A stretch of DNA of 61,642 nt from Calvatia gigantea (GCA_025093985.1 JACAAK010000031.1:1-61642), one strand, 5' to 3'; positions 21,295 through 31,827 are shown, counted from the stretch's first letter. Translations and numbers: made by a program. The notes: a model not told the origin generated them from the letters alone.

Positions 21295-21815
21295 TAATAA
21301 AAAAAATAGGAATACAGAGTATGGTTTGACGCAAGTCATGAAGCTTAAAGGCAAGTGTCTCTTATCATTAAGGTTGGTATTACTTAATGAATCGTTAAAG
21401 AGTAATACCTGATTAAAGACCTGAAACAGTAAACATTATGGGCAGCATAATGTATCATAACTCTAGTCCTGATTAATATTTTCTAATGGTAACTCTTAGA
21501 AGGAAATTAGAAATAAAAAATCAGTCAGTCCTTACCGGGATTGAGATCAAATTATTAATTTTATAATTTTTTTGGCTACACAAGTGAAAACGGTCAAAAC
21601 TCCCAAAGTCAGACCGTCGGTTATCTAAGAAATCGCTACAGACTGGGTCACTTGTGGGTGCCTGAAACGGTGCTTAATGTACAGTCGATTCCTTCCCAAT
21701 ATTTATTGGCACAAGGTCATCAATGAAACCAAAGTTAAACTCGAAAGAGGGGACACTAAATGAGATGATACACGTATCTTAAATAGGGTGAAATAATTTA
21801 AGTTATGAAGGAGTG
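21295..21815 (+). ncRNA. Catalytic core of the cox1 HLF|WFFG group I intron
   Basis: Non-coding part between the endonuclease stop and the mini-exon. It includes a long AT stem region and the block around CTACAGACTGGGTCAC (about 21634-21687) with the downstream partner GTACAGTCG, typical of a group I P3-P7 core. The same block, nearly unchanged, is in cob intron 1 (25731-25790). The intron ends in G at 21815. Confidence 0.75.
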
Positions 21816-21826
21816 GGTTCTTTGGT
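21816..21826 (+). CDS. cox1: cox1 mini-exon GGTTCTTTGGT (W-F-F-G), copy 2
   Basis: Encodes the last two bases of Trp plus F-F-G. The expected continuation HPEVYILIIPGFG is not present; the next cox1 coding sequence, at 22784, starts Y-I-G-M. The intervening exon is missing in this contig. Confidence 0.72.
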
Positions 21827-22783
21827 CAAAGATGGCCCGATTCAATTTTCTTGAATATGAACTGCGCTATATGCTGGAACTGTCTGTTTAATGATATTCC
21901 TACTATGATTATAAGTGGTTCTATTTTTAAATCCAATTAGTAAAAATGGAATATTTAAGGCACAATCAGCAGGTACAAGAACAAAAGAGCTAAAAATCAT
22001 CAGAGACTTTAGAAAAGTTAAATTGCCTACACCAATTCATATTAGTAAAAAAGGTTATGTGGAATACACAGTAGTTATGGAACCTCGGGATATTGCTTGT
22101 TTATATAAATTAAAACAACGATATGGTGGTTCTATTAAAGCTATGGGTAACGCTAATGCTGTTCGATTTCGACTACACCACAAAGAAGGGATCCTAAAAA
22201 TTATTCAAGAACTAAATGGATTACTTCAAAACCCTGTTCGATTAGAACAATTTACTAAAGTTTGTGCCATTTATAATGTACAAGTTCAACCTTCTGTATC
22301 ATTAGACTACATCAGTGCATATCTATCAGGTCTATTTGATACAGATGGAAGTGTTTACTACAATATATTGTCACAACAAGTGTTTATTACTGTAACACAA
22401 AAAGGCCGATTCATCTTAGATCTTATCAGCAGTATTTACGGAGGTAAAGTATACAAAGCTAACTCTCAAGGTACAGCTTTCAAATGGACAATATCTAAAA
22501 AAGCTGACGTGCTTCACCTTATAGATAATTATTTCCATTGGAACAATTGTGTTTCAGCTAAAAACAAAAAATTTGGTTTAGTCAAAGAATTCTATCGATT
22601 ATCTTCTTTAGGAGCTTTTAAAGCTCAACCAGATTCTGTTTTAGGTAAGGCATTTACCGCTTTTGTTACACGATGGGATAAGACAAACCAGTAGTAGCAT
22701 TCGCTACGCTAGGCCAGCACTTACGTGGCCAACAAGCATTTAGGAAAAGAGACAGTCCAGCTCATTATTAATTTAATGAGTCG
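21827..22783 (+). ncRNA. cox1 group I intron (…FG|YIGM), with LAGLIDADG gene
   Basis: Starts CAAAGATGGCCC after TTTGGT and ends ...GAGTCG before TACATAGGA (Y-I-G). Core elements: GCTATATGCTGG, ACAATCAGCAGG, CAGAGACT and GACAGTCC (P3/P4/P7-like). Its start resembles cob intron 2 (AAAGATGCC, CTATATGCTGGAA). A GC-rich hairpin TAGCATTCGCTACGCTAG lies at about 22696, after the gene. Confidence 0.75.
21915..22694 (+). CDS. LAGLIDADG endonuclease/maturase in the cox1 FG|YIGM intron
   Basis: 259 codons from the first usable start; the frame overlaps the intron core. The fungal cox1-type LAGLIDADG fold is recognisable: YVEYTVVMEPRDIACLYKLK, YGGSIKAMGNANAVRFRLHH, then the clear second motif ISAYLSGLFDTDGSVYYN followed by ITVTQKGRFILDLI and FKWTISKKADVLHLI. 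The first motif is degenerate. An intact ATG is not obvious, since the annotated start lies in the intron core. The product probably acts as homing enzyme or maturase. It ends TAG at 22692. Confidence 0.82.
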   Translation: MVLFLNPISKNGIFKAQSAGTRTKELKIIRDFRKVKLPTPIHISKKGYVEYTVVMEPRDIACLYKLKQRYGGSIKAMGNANAVRFRLHHKEGILKIIQELNGLLQNPVRLEQFTKVCAIYNVQVQPSVSLDYISAYLSGLFDTDGSVYYNILSQQVFITVTQKGRFILDLISSIYGGKVYKANSQGTAFKWTISKKADVLHLIDNYFHWNNCVSAKNKKFGLVKEFYRLSSLGAFKAQPDSVLGKAFTAFVTRWDKTNQ

Positions 22784-22843
22784 TACATAGGAATGGTTTA
22801 CGCTATGTTCTCTATTGGAATCTTAGGGTTCTTAGTATGGAGT
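22784..22843 (+). CDS. cox1: cox1 exon (YIGMVYAMFSIGILGFLVWS)
   Basis: Twenty codons of the conserved cox1 helix before HHMF. It is bounded upstream by a group I intron ending in G and downstream by an intron starting TATTTC after AGT, whose endonuclease frame continues in phase. Confidence 0.88.
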
Positions 22844-23476
22844 TATTTCTATCAATTTAATCTAACTGAATTGATAGGTATGGTGGCTCTCCTGTTCTGT
22901 GAAGAACAGGTAATAAATATCGCTGTTTGCTGGAACAGTTTAACACTAGTAAGTACTTTTGATAGTAAAAATCTTATTAGTTATACTCAATCAGCAGGAA
23001 ATCGTTTATTTAGCAGCCAGGCTGCTACTGCGAGTTCCTCAGAGACTACATGCGATACATCTTTCTTTAATTTTAGCTCATTCAGATTTATTTTAACTAA
23101 ATTTGTAGGCCAGAAGCAATCTATTACAGATCAATGGCTTATTTGGTTTATTGGTTTTGTTGAAGGTGATGGAGCTATTCTTTACCTTGGAGATCGACCA
23201 AGATTTGTACTTACTCAAAAAGAAGGTAAAATTCTTAAACATATCCAATCTGTATTAGGATTTGGTACAGTACGACATATTCCCTCAGGTGACTATCACC
23301 GATTTATCGTACAAGATATTAAACATATCCTTATTCTTTGTACATTATTTAATGGTAATCTAGTTCTTCCACACCGTGTTTCACAATTAAGTAAATGGAT
23401 TGAAATTTTGAATGGTAAACTTATTCAAAGTAACTCTTCTATTTACAACGTTTACTCTATTTTACCCTGTTTTTAA
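22844..23476 (+). pseudogene. LAGLIDADG endonuclease of the VWS|HHMF intron, C-terminally truncated
   Basis: Frame continuous with the cox1 exon. It overlaps the group I core (TCAATCAGCAGGAAATCG, CAGAGACTACATGCGA). One motif, WLIWFIGFVEGDGAI, is present with the following FVLTQKEGKILKHIQSVLGFG and LFNGNLVLPHR. The second LAGLIDADG motif is missing: after ...IYNVYSILPCF the sequence passes at about 23475 into non-coding repeat sequence. The remaining cox1 exons are absent from the window. Confidence 0.82.
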
Positions 23477-23677
23477 ACTACACTATAACTTTTAGTCTGG
23501 CAACATCAAACTAGATCTACTAAAAGTAGTTAAGTTAAAAAATTACTAATTTAGTGTAGCATTCGCTACTGCAGCCTCAAGGCTGCAAGGGAGTAGTAGC
23601 TTTACTAAGTCAGGGTAAGCCAAGCAGCGGCTTTGCAGATAAAAATCTGCTACTGCTTGGCAAGAAAAAGTTTAATA
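23477..23677 (+). other. Spacer with GC-rich hairpins before trnI
   Basis: Contains TAGCATTCGCTACTGCAGCC, paired GCAGCCTCAAGGCTGC, and a stem around AGCAGCGGCTTTGCAGATAA. It recurs at 36829-36970 and 39541-39742. Confidence 0.65.
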
Positions 23678-23748
23678 AAGCCTATAATTTAAAGGTAGAA
23701 TAATTTCTTGATGAGGAATCTGTAGAAGTTCAAATCTTCTTGGGCTTA
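23678..23748 (+). tRNA. trnI: tRNA-Ile (anticodon GAU), copy 1
   Basis: 71-nt cloverleaf. Acceptor AAGCCTA pairs with TGGGCTT, anticodon stem ATTTC/GGAAT has loop TTGATGA (anticodon GAT), and T arm AGAAG/CTTCT has loop TTCAAAT. The D stem is short (ATT/AAT). Discriminator A. Exact copies at 34386, 36971 and 39743. Confidence 0.9.
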
Positions 23749-24262
23749 AATTAATTAAATTAGTTATAGTGTCTATTATTGACAATAGTTTTAGTTAAAA
23801 TATAAATATTAAATGTAACACGAAAAATTAATACCTTTAACTTAACTTAAGTTAATAGTATTTAAATTTTATTTAATAAATCTTATTTTCATAAGATATT
23901 ATCTCTGTGGCTTAAACTTACTGAGTAAATTTTAGTTTAGCCGCTGTAGGCCAGACTAGCTATGCCAGTCTAGGCTAGCTAGCTATTACTACTTTCCAGA
24001 TAAAGTAGTAGGCTTTGCCTAGACCAGTCTTTGGCCGCTGCTGCAGCTGTAAATATAAAGCCTCTTCATTTTAATGTTGTAATATAAATATTAAGCTAGT
24101 TTCTAGCTTTTAGCTAAAATATATAAAAATAAATAAAAATTATTAATATAATAAAAAAATTAGATTAGCTTAAATTAAAGCGACTAAAAATAAGATAAAA
24201 CCTAGACTAGACTTTGTTTTTTTCCAAAGACTAGTCTTGGCTAGGCAGAAAAATTAAATTAA
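23749..24262 (+). other. Spacer between trnI and cob
   Basis: AT-rich leader with a small hairpin (CTATTATTGACAATAG) and a GC-rich stretch at about 23940-24050 rich in CTAG and CTGCAG palindromes. The last 200 bases are the presumed cob 5' UTR. The whole segment recurs upstream of cob at 34457, 37042 and 39814, and in degraded form at 26945 and 42830. Confidence 0.6.
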
Positions 24263-24655
24263 ATGAGACTATTAAAAACCCATGTACTTCTTAGATTAGT
24301 TAATTCTTATGTAGTAGATTCACCTCAACCTGCTAATATTACTTATTTATGGAATTTTGGTTCATTATTAGCTACATGTCTAATAATACAAATATTAACT
24401 GGAGCTTTCTTAGCTATGCATTATACACCAAGTGTAGATTTTGCATTTAATAGTGTAGAACACATAATGAGAGATGTAAATAATGGATGGATTATTAGAT
24501 ATACACATGCTAATGTAGCTTCATTTTTCTTTATCTTTGTTTATATGCACATAGGTAGAGGATTATACTATGGTTCATATCATTCACCAAGAACATTAGT
24601 TTGGTCTATAGGAGTAATTATTTTAATTCTTATGATGGCTATAGCTTTCTTAGGT
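24263..24655 (+). CDS. cob: cob exon 1 (codons 1-131), copy 1
   Basis: Cytochrome b of complex [63 protein letters not shown] and [20 protein letters not shown], with heme-ligand histidines in the MHYTP and YTHAN regions. The exon ends after F-L-G (TTAGGT) and resumes at 25917 with YVLPFGQ. 393 bases, in phase. This is the first of several copies. Confidence 0.95.
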
Positions 24656-25916
24656 TTTATTGGCCTAAAATGGATGAGTTTTTTAATTGAGAAGTATCAA
24701 GTTTACAATACGCTTCTATTTCACTTCCTATTGTTTGTAGTAACAATCTTCAAAGCTTTCTTGATGAACACCATATTAAACCTGTTATGGTATTTGAAGA
24801 TCTAACAAATCCAGATACTAAAAAATTGGCTTATCGAACATTGAAGCCATTTTAAGGAATCTATCTTGTAGTCAATTTGGCTAATAGAAAATATTATGTA
24901 GGAAGCGCTGTCACAGGCAATATTTATATGCGAATGCATAAACATCTGTTTTCGAAGATGGGAAATATTTTAGTAGGAAGAGCTGTCGAAAAGTACGGAT
25001 TAGAAAATTTTGTTTTTCTTGTTTTAGAGATTGTACCTCATGAGGATACTGTTGATGTTAAATTACTTCTTGAACGAGAAGACTATTATATAAAGTCTAT
25101 GAGTCCTGAATATAATATTGCTCCACTAGCTACTAATAGTGCTGGTTGGGAGCATTCTTAAGAATCTTTACAGAAGATGAAACAAGATTATTAAGAGGAA
25201 CGACGACAAAGAGTAGGTGAAATCAACAAAGGGAAAACTCTGTCTGAAGAGACTCGAAATCTTATGCGAGAAGCTGCACTACAACGAAAGCCAATGTCGA
25301 TGGAATCTCGACTAAAATGTGCTGTAAATGTGCGACCTATTACAATAACTAATCTTGACGGTACTAATCTACAAAATTTCAGTAGTATAGTAGAAGCAGC
25401 TAAAGTAATAGAGTGCAGTTAAAAAACGATTCGACGAGCATTATAATCTAATGGTATTATTAAGCGAAAATACCTGGTAACAGATACTATTGATACATAA
25501 TTCAATTAGAAACGCATTTATAGTCCTATTGTGGTCCCCCTTAAAAATTTACATAAAGAAAAGGGTAGCTATACCGACTTTGTTTAGTCAGGCAAGGTCT
25601 AGGTAAAGCCTAACAATAGAATACCTCGACAAGGGTATTGAGAAGAGAGTAAAAAACAAAATTTCTTCTTGGCGATGCAAGTGAAAACGGTTAACGGAAG
25701 TTATCACCTTTCAAGACCGTCGGTTGTATGTACAATCGCTACAGACTGGGTCACTTGTGGGTGCCTGAAATGGTGCTTAATGTACAGTCGAACATCTGAT
25801 TCTAATAGTGAATCTCAAGGCCTAAAATGATGTAAATAAGAATAATAAGCTTATTTATTAATTAGGTACAACTACTATTCATTGTGATATTTGATAGTGA
25901 ATAAATAGAGATGTTG
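24656..25916 (+). ncRNA. cob intron 1 (group I), copy 1
   Basis: 1261 bases between FLG and YVLPFG, starting after T and ending in G. The 3' core (25681-25793) includes GTCGGTTGTATGTACAATCG, CTACAGACTGGGTCAC and GTACAGTCG and is nearly the same as that of the cox1 intron at 20297. A broken GIY-YIG gene occupies 24670-25500. Confidence 0.82.
24670..25500 (+). pseudogene. GIY-YIG endonuclease of cob intron 1, interrupted by five in-frame TAA
   Basis: One reading frame keeps homology throughout. It starts ATG at 24670 with a UGA-Trp at codon 7 and reads on through [16 protein letters not shown] to LKPF. After a TAA comes GIYLVVNLANRKYYVG (the GIY-YIG motif) and LEREDYYIKSMSPEYN (catalytic Glu/Asn helix). 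Two TAAs are followed by NUMOD3-like SEETRNLMREAALQ, then IENR1/NUMOD1-like NFSSIVEAAKVIECS, with TAAs before KTIRRAL and before SNGIIKRKYLV. Stops are at 24853, 25159, 25192, 25420 and 25444, and the end is at 25498. There are no frameshifts and no TAG. Simplest reading: a recently silenced endonuclease. Confidence 0.82.
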
Positions 25917-26345
25917 TATGTTTTACCTTTTGGTCAAATGTCATTATGGGGTGCTACTGTAATTACAAACTTATTATCAGCTATACCTGTATTTGGTCAA
26001 GATATTGTTGAATTAATCTGGGGTGGTTTCTCAGTTTCTAATGCTACATTAAATAGATTCTTCTCTTTACATTATTTATTACCTTTCTTATTAGCTGCTT
26101 TAGCTGTAGCTCACTTAATTGCTTTACACGAACATGGTTCAGGTAATCCTAATGGAGTTACTGCAAGTGGAGATAGATATGCAATGCATCCTTACTTTAT
26201 TTTTAAAGATTTAGTAACTATATTTGCTTTCTTCTTAGCTTTATCTATTATGGTTTTCTTCTATCCGAATGTTCTAGGACATTCTGATAATTATATACCA
26301 GCAGATCCTATGGTTACTCCAGCTTCTATTGTACCTGAATGGTAT
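25917..26345 (+). CDS. cob: cob exon 2 (codons 132-274), copy 1
   Basis: [60 protein letters not shown] (heme-ligand His in AHL and LHEH) and the Qo-site PEW near the end. The exon stops after E-W-Y before intron 2 (GTAAAAAG). Only eight bases of intron 2 follow before the sequence changes. The cob C-terminus (LLPFYAILR...) is absent from the window. Confidence 0.93.
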
Positions 26346-26944
26346 GTAAAAAGTACTGAGTAAGTTTTATAAGAATCAGTCAATGTAATCCAATTAATGA
26401 AAGCTTTCTAGTATTAAAAGTTAATATAAATACTATTTTTAACTAACTTATTATGTATGTTGAAATAGTAATCTTAACACTAAAATATAATTAAATATAT
26501 ACAAAGATTATGAATATACTTTGCACTTTATTAATGGAAAGTAATTGTAAGTGGTTAAGTCACAGTGGCTTAGTATAATTATTCCCTTCAATAAATCTAA
26601 TAAAGCTATATTTAAATAATGACATTTTGTAGAATCTAATTTTAAATTTTTAGCTAATTTTAACTAGTTATTTTATTATGACAATTTTATTATTTAAAAT
26701 CTAATTAAACTAAACTAAGCTGATTCTTATAGTTTTAAAATTTAAGTTAATAGATAATATTTTAAGAAAGGTAGTCTTAACTAAGACTAAAGTAAACTTA
26801 GTTAATTCACGGTCCTAAACCTTTCTATGGCTAACACTCTATTACATTCCATAAAGTAGAATCTTTCTAGGCATTTCGACGTTTGCAGTGTAAATTCAAA
26901 CTCTTATTTTAAGTTTAAATAAAATTAGTAGATCTAACTTTTAA
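26346..26944 (+). other. Unassigned AT-rich stretch
   Basis: After eight bases of cob intron 2 comes non-coding sequence with no gene I can recognise. One 7-bp pairing (AGAAAGG with CCTTTCT at about 26765-26830) encloses 50 or so bases but lacks tRNA features. It looks partly degraded. Confidence 0.4.
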
Positions 26945-28540
26945 AAATATAAAAAAAAAAAATTATTAATATAATAAAAAAATTAGATTAGCTTAATTAC
27001 ACAAAAATAATAAAATCTTTAATTTTTTTTTAAAAGACTATTGGCTAGGAAAAAATTAAATTAAATGAGAATTAAAAACCCATGTATTCTTAATTTATTA
27101 ATCGAATGTTAATTCCTACAACAGCTATTTATAATAATGAATTTTGTTATTTTAGCTAATGTCTAATGAACAAATATTAATGGAGTTTCTTAGTATCATT
27201 ATAACCATTAGATTTTATTTAATGTTAGAAATAATAGATTAAATAATATGGATATAGTTACACATCTAATGTAGTTATTTTTTAATTATTAATGCAATAG
27301 GTAAGATTAAATGGTTATATATTCACCAAAACATTATTGTTAAGATAATTATTTAATTCTTAGATGTATTTTTTAGGTTTTATGGCCTAAAATGATGAGT
27401 TTTTATTGAGAGTTCAATTTAAATACTTTATTTACTTCCATTTTTGATAACAATTAAAGCTTTCTTATAAACATATTAAACCTGTTATGATTGAAATCTA
27501 AAAATCAGATACTAAAAAATTGCTTATCGAACATTACCATTTTAAGGAATCTATCTTGTAGTAACTTTTTAAAGAAAATATTATTAGGAACGCTTACAGG
27601 CAATATTTATAGAACATAAACATCTGTTTTAAGATGGGAAATATTTTAGTAGGAAGACTGCGAAAAGTAGGATTAAAAATTTTGTTTTTCTTGTTTTAGA
27701 GATGTACCTCATGAGTACTGTTATGTTAATTACTTCTTGAAGAAGATATTATATAAAGTCTATGAGTCCTATATAATATTGCTCCACAGCTAAATGTCTG
27801 TTGGGAGCATTCTTAAGAATCTTTACAGAAATGAAACAAGATTATTAAGAGAACGCGACAAAAGTAGGTGAAATTAAAAAGGGAAAACTCTGTCTGAAGA
27901 GACTCGAAATCTTATGCGAAATTCACTACAACAAAGCCAATGTCGATGAATCTCGACTAAAATGTGTGTAAATGTCGACCTATTACAATAACAATCTTGA
28001 GGTATAATCTAAAAATTTCAGTAGTATAGTAGAAGCATAAAGTAATAGAGTCAGTTAAAAAACGATTGACGACATTATAATTATGTATTATTAAGCGAAA
28101 ATACCTGGTAACAATACTATTTACTAATTCAATTAGAAACGCATTTATAGTCCTATTGGGTCCCCCTTAAAAATTTACATAAGAAAAGGTAGCTATACCG
28201 ACTTTGTTTAGTCAGGCAAGGTCTAGGTAAAGCCTAACAATAGAATACCTCGACAAGGGTATTGAGAAGAGAGTAAAAAACAAAATTTCTTCTTGGCGAT
28301 GCAAGTGAAAACGGTTAACGGAAGTTATCACCTTTCAAGACCGTCGGTTGTATGTACAATCGCTACAGACTGGGTCACTTGTGGGTGCCTGAAATGGTGC
28401 TTAATGTACAGTCGAACATCTGATTCTAATAGTGAATCTCAAGGCCTAAAATGATGTAAATAAGAATAATAAGCTTATTTATTAATTAGGTACAACTACT
28501 ATTCATTGTGATATTTGATAGTGAATAAATAGAGATGTTG
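26945..28540 (+). pseudogene. cob: Degraded copy of cob exon 1 and intron 1, copy 2
   Basis: Aligns to 24115-25916 with many small deletions. The cob start is visible at 27066 (ATGAGAATTAAAAACCCATG) but no frame survives. From about 28190 on the match becomes exact, including the group I core at 28300-28415. Confidence 0.75.
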
Positions 28541-28969
28541 TATGTTTTACCTTTTGGTCAAATGTCATTATGGGGTGCTACTGTAATTACAAACTTATTA
28601 TCAGCTATACCTGTATTTGGTCAAGATATTGTTGAATTAATCTGGGGTGGTTTCTCAGTTTCTAATGCTACATTAAATAGATTCTTCTCTTTACATTATT
28701 TATTACCTTTCTTATTAGCTGCTTTAGCTGTAGCTCACTTAATTGCTTTACACGAACATGGTTCAGGTAATCCTAATGGAGTTACTGCAAGTGGAGATAG
28801 ATATGCAATGCATCCTTACTTTATTTTTAAAGATTTAGTAACTATATTTGCTTTCTTCTTAGCTTTATCTATTATGGTTTTCTTCTATCCGAATGTTCTA
28901 GGACATTCTGATAATTATATACCAGCAGATCCTATGGTTACTCCAGCTTCTATTGTACCTGAATGGTAT
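28541..28969 (+). CDS. cob: cob exon 2, copy 2
   Basis: Same sequence as 25917-26345, encoding YVLPFGQ to PEWY. Its upstream exon 1 is degraded. Here intron 2 follows properly. Confidence 0.9.
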
Positions 28970-29947
28970 GTAAAAAGATGCCATGCTTAAGAGTAATCTT
29001 ATGAATAATAAACTTCGCTATATGCTGGAAACTCCTAAAGCTTAATCTACTTTAAATAAATAAAGTAACAATGATTTAAGATATTACAATGGACAATCAG
29101 CAGGAAACCAAATTGTATATCCAATGCAAGAGTAGGATCCTCAGAGACTACACGCGAAGCTCCTTACCGGCTAGTTGCCAATTCAATTAAGAAAAGTAAG
29201 GATGAAGATATAGTCCAGCCATTATTGAAAGATAATGGGTATTACAATTATGTATTAATGTAATGTGATCTGATAACTTCCACAAGTTTAGTATGTTCAC
29301 AAAATTTCTCAACTATAACTATACCTACAAAAAGATTATCAAAACTTGAAAGATCCGAATTAACTATTGAAAATCCTTTAAATGAAATTATTATAGGATT
29401 ATTACTAGGAGATGGACATATTAAAAAAAGATCTTTAACAGGTAATTCTAGATTTATGTATGGTCAAAGTAGTTTAAGAATACAACATCTTAACTATTTT
29501 AACCATGTATTAGAATTATTTAAACCCTACTTATCTAAAGATTTTAAACTTAAAACAAAATCATTTGTAGATAAGAGAAATAATAATAATTATAGTTCTG
29601 TTAATTTTGCTACATTATCTTTACCATGTTTTAACTACTACAAAAATCTGTTTTATAATTCAGATAATTTGAAAATAGTTCCTTCAAATATACAAGATTT
29701 ACTTACTCCTAGAGGTTTAGCTTATTGGATTATGGATGACGGTTCTCTTCAAAATAAAGGTTTACATTTAAATACTTATGGTTTTACCAACCAAGATGTT
29801 TTAAAATTAAAAAGTACCTTAGAAAATATGTTTGGAGAAAATACCTTGAAGTGTTCAATACATAAACATAAAAAAGGAGACAGAATTTATATATGGGGAG
29901 AAACCATGGTTGTGATAAGACACAACATATCTAAGTTTATGCATACA
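28970..29947 (+). ncRNA. cob intron 2 (group I), longest copy
   Basis: Starts GTAAAAAGATGCC after PEWY. Core elements: CGCTATATGCTGGAAACTCC, GACAATCAGCAGGAAACC, CCTCAGAGACTACACGCGAA and GATATAGTCC (P7). A LAGLIDADG gene follows the core. At about 29946 the sequence jumps into cob exon 1, so the intron 3' end is missing. Confidence 0.8.
29264..29947 (+). pseudogene. LAGLIDADG endonuclease of cob intron 2, 3' truncated
   Basis: Frame open after the TAA at 29261. Two motifs of the single-chain LAGLIDADG_2 type are visible: NEIIIGLLLGDGHIKKR and RGLAYWIMDDGSL, with the intervening SLRIQHLNYFNHVLELF and KTKSFVDKRNNNNYSSVNF. The first ATG in frame (29456) lies after motif 1, so translation must begin upstream at a non-ATG codon or by another route. 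The C-terminus is lost at the junction with cob exon 1 at about 29946; the last residues there (NERCK) come from cob DNA read in the wrong frame. Confidence 0.82.
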
Positions 29948-30137
29948 AATGAGAGATGTAAATAATGGATGGATTATTAGATATACACATGCTAATGTAG
30001 CTTCATTTTTCTTTATCTTTGTTTATATGCACATAGGTAGAGGATTATACTATGGTTCATATCATTCACCAAGAACATTAGTTTGGTCTATAGGAGTAAT
30101 TATTTTAATTCTTATGATGGCTATAGCTTTCTTAGGT
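29948..30137 (+). pseudogene. cob: cob exon 1, copy 3 (5' truncated)
   Basis: Begins at M-R-D-V-N-N-G-W within exon 1 and runs to F-L-G. The first 68 codons are missing. Confidence 0.88.
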
Positions 30138-31398
30138 TTTATTGGCCTAAAATGGATGAGTTTTTTAATTGAGAAGTATCAAGTTTACAATACGCTTCTA
30201 TTTCACTTCCTATTGTTTGTAGTAACAATCTTCAAAGCTTTCTTGATGAACACCATATTAAACCTGTTATGGTATTTGAAGATCTAACAAATCCAGATAC
30301 TAAAAAATTGGCTTATCGAACATTGAAGCCATTTTAAGGAATCTATCTTGTAGTCAATTTGGCTAATAGAAAATATTATGTAGGAAGCGCTGTCACAGGC
30401 AATATTTATATGCGAATGCATAAACATCTGTTTTCGAAGATGGGAAATATTTTAGTAGGAAGAGCTGTCGAAAAGTACGGATTAGAAAATTTTGTTTTTC
30501 TTGTTTTAGAGATTGTACCTCATGAGGATACTGTTGATGTTAAATTACTTCTTGAACGAGAAGACTATTATATAAAGTCTATGAGTCCTGAATATAATAT
30601 TGCTCCACTAGCTACTAATAGTGCTGGTTGGGAGCATTCTTAAGAATCTTTACAGAAGATGAAACAAGATTATTAAGAGGAACGACGACAAAGAGTAGGT
30701 GAAATCAACAAAGGGAAAACTCTGTCTGAAGAGACTCGAAATCTTATGCGAGAAGCTGCACTACAACGAAAGCCAATGTCGATGGAATCTCGACTAAAAT
30801 GTGCTGTAAATGTGCGACCTATTACAATAACTAATCTTGACGGTACTAATCTACAAAATTTCAGTAGTATAGTAGAAGCAGCTAAAGTAATAGAGTGCAG
30901 TTAAAAAACGATTCGACGAGCATTATAATCTAATGGTATTATTAAGCGAAAATACCTGGTAACAGATACTATTGATACATAATTCAATTAGAAACGCATT
31001 TATAGTCCTATTGTGGTCCCCCTTAAAAATTTACATAAAGAAAAGGGTAGCTATACCGACTTTGTTTAGTCAGGCAAGGTCTAGGTAAAGCCTAACAATA
31101 GAATACCTCGACAAGGGTATTGAGAAGAGAGTAAAAAACAAAATTTCTTCTTGGCGATGCAAGTGAAAACGGTTAACGGAAGTTATCACCTTTCAAGACC
31201 GTCGGTTGTATGTACAATCGCTACAGACTGGGTCACTTGTGGGTGCCTGAAATGGTGCTTAATGTACAGTCGAACATCTGATTCTAATAGTGAATCTCAA
31301 GGCCTAAAATGATGTAAATAAGAATAATAAGCTTATTTATTAATTAGGTACAACTACTATTCATTGTGATATTTGATAGTGAATAAATAGAGATGTTG
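30138..31398 (+). ncRNA. cob intron 1 with broken GIY-YIG gene, copy 3
   Basis: Exact repeat of 24656-25916. The endonuclease frame spans 30152-30982 with the same five in-frame TAA codons. Confidence 0.82.
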
Positions 31399-31827
31399 TA
31401 TGTTTTACCTTTTGGTCAAATGTCATTATGGGGTGCTACTGTAATTACAAACTTATTATCAGCTATACCTGTATTTGGTCAAGATATTGTTGAATTAATC
31501 TGGGGTGGTTTCTCAGTTTCTAATGCTACATTAAATAGATTCTTCTCTTTACATTATTTATTACCTTTCTTATTAGCTGCTTTAGCTGTAGCTCACTTAA
31601 TTGCTTTACACGAACATGGTTCAGGTAATCCTAATGGAGTTACTGCAAGTGGAGATAGATATGCAATGCATCCTTACTTTATTTTTAAAGATTTAGTAAC
31701 TATATTTGCTTTCTTCTTAGCTTTATCTATTATGGTTTTCTTCTATCCGAATGTTCTAGGACATTCTGATAATTATATACCAGCAGATCCTATGGTTACT
31801 CCAGCTTCTATTGTACCTGAATGGTAT
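31399..31827 (+). CDS. cob: cob exon 2, copy 3
   Basis: Exact repeat of 25917-26345. Confidence 0.9.

Noticed and set aside
24853..25446. Reassignment of TAA to a sense codon in this mitochondrion
   Set aside because: TAA is the stop of nad5, nad4L, cox3, nad6 and nad4 here, so the in-frame TAAs are more likely nonsense mutations.
26765..26830. tRNA-like acceptor pairing AGAAAGG/CCTTTCT
   Set aside because: No D, anticodon or T arm could be formed.
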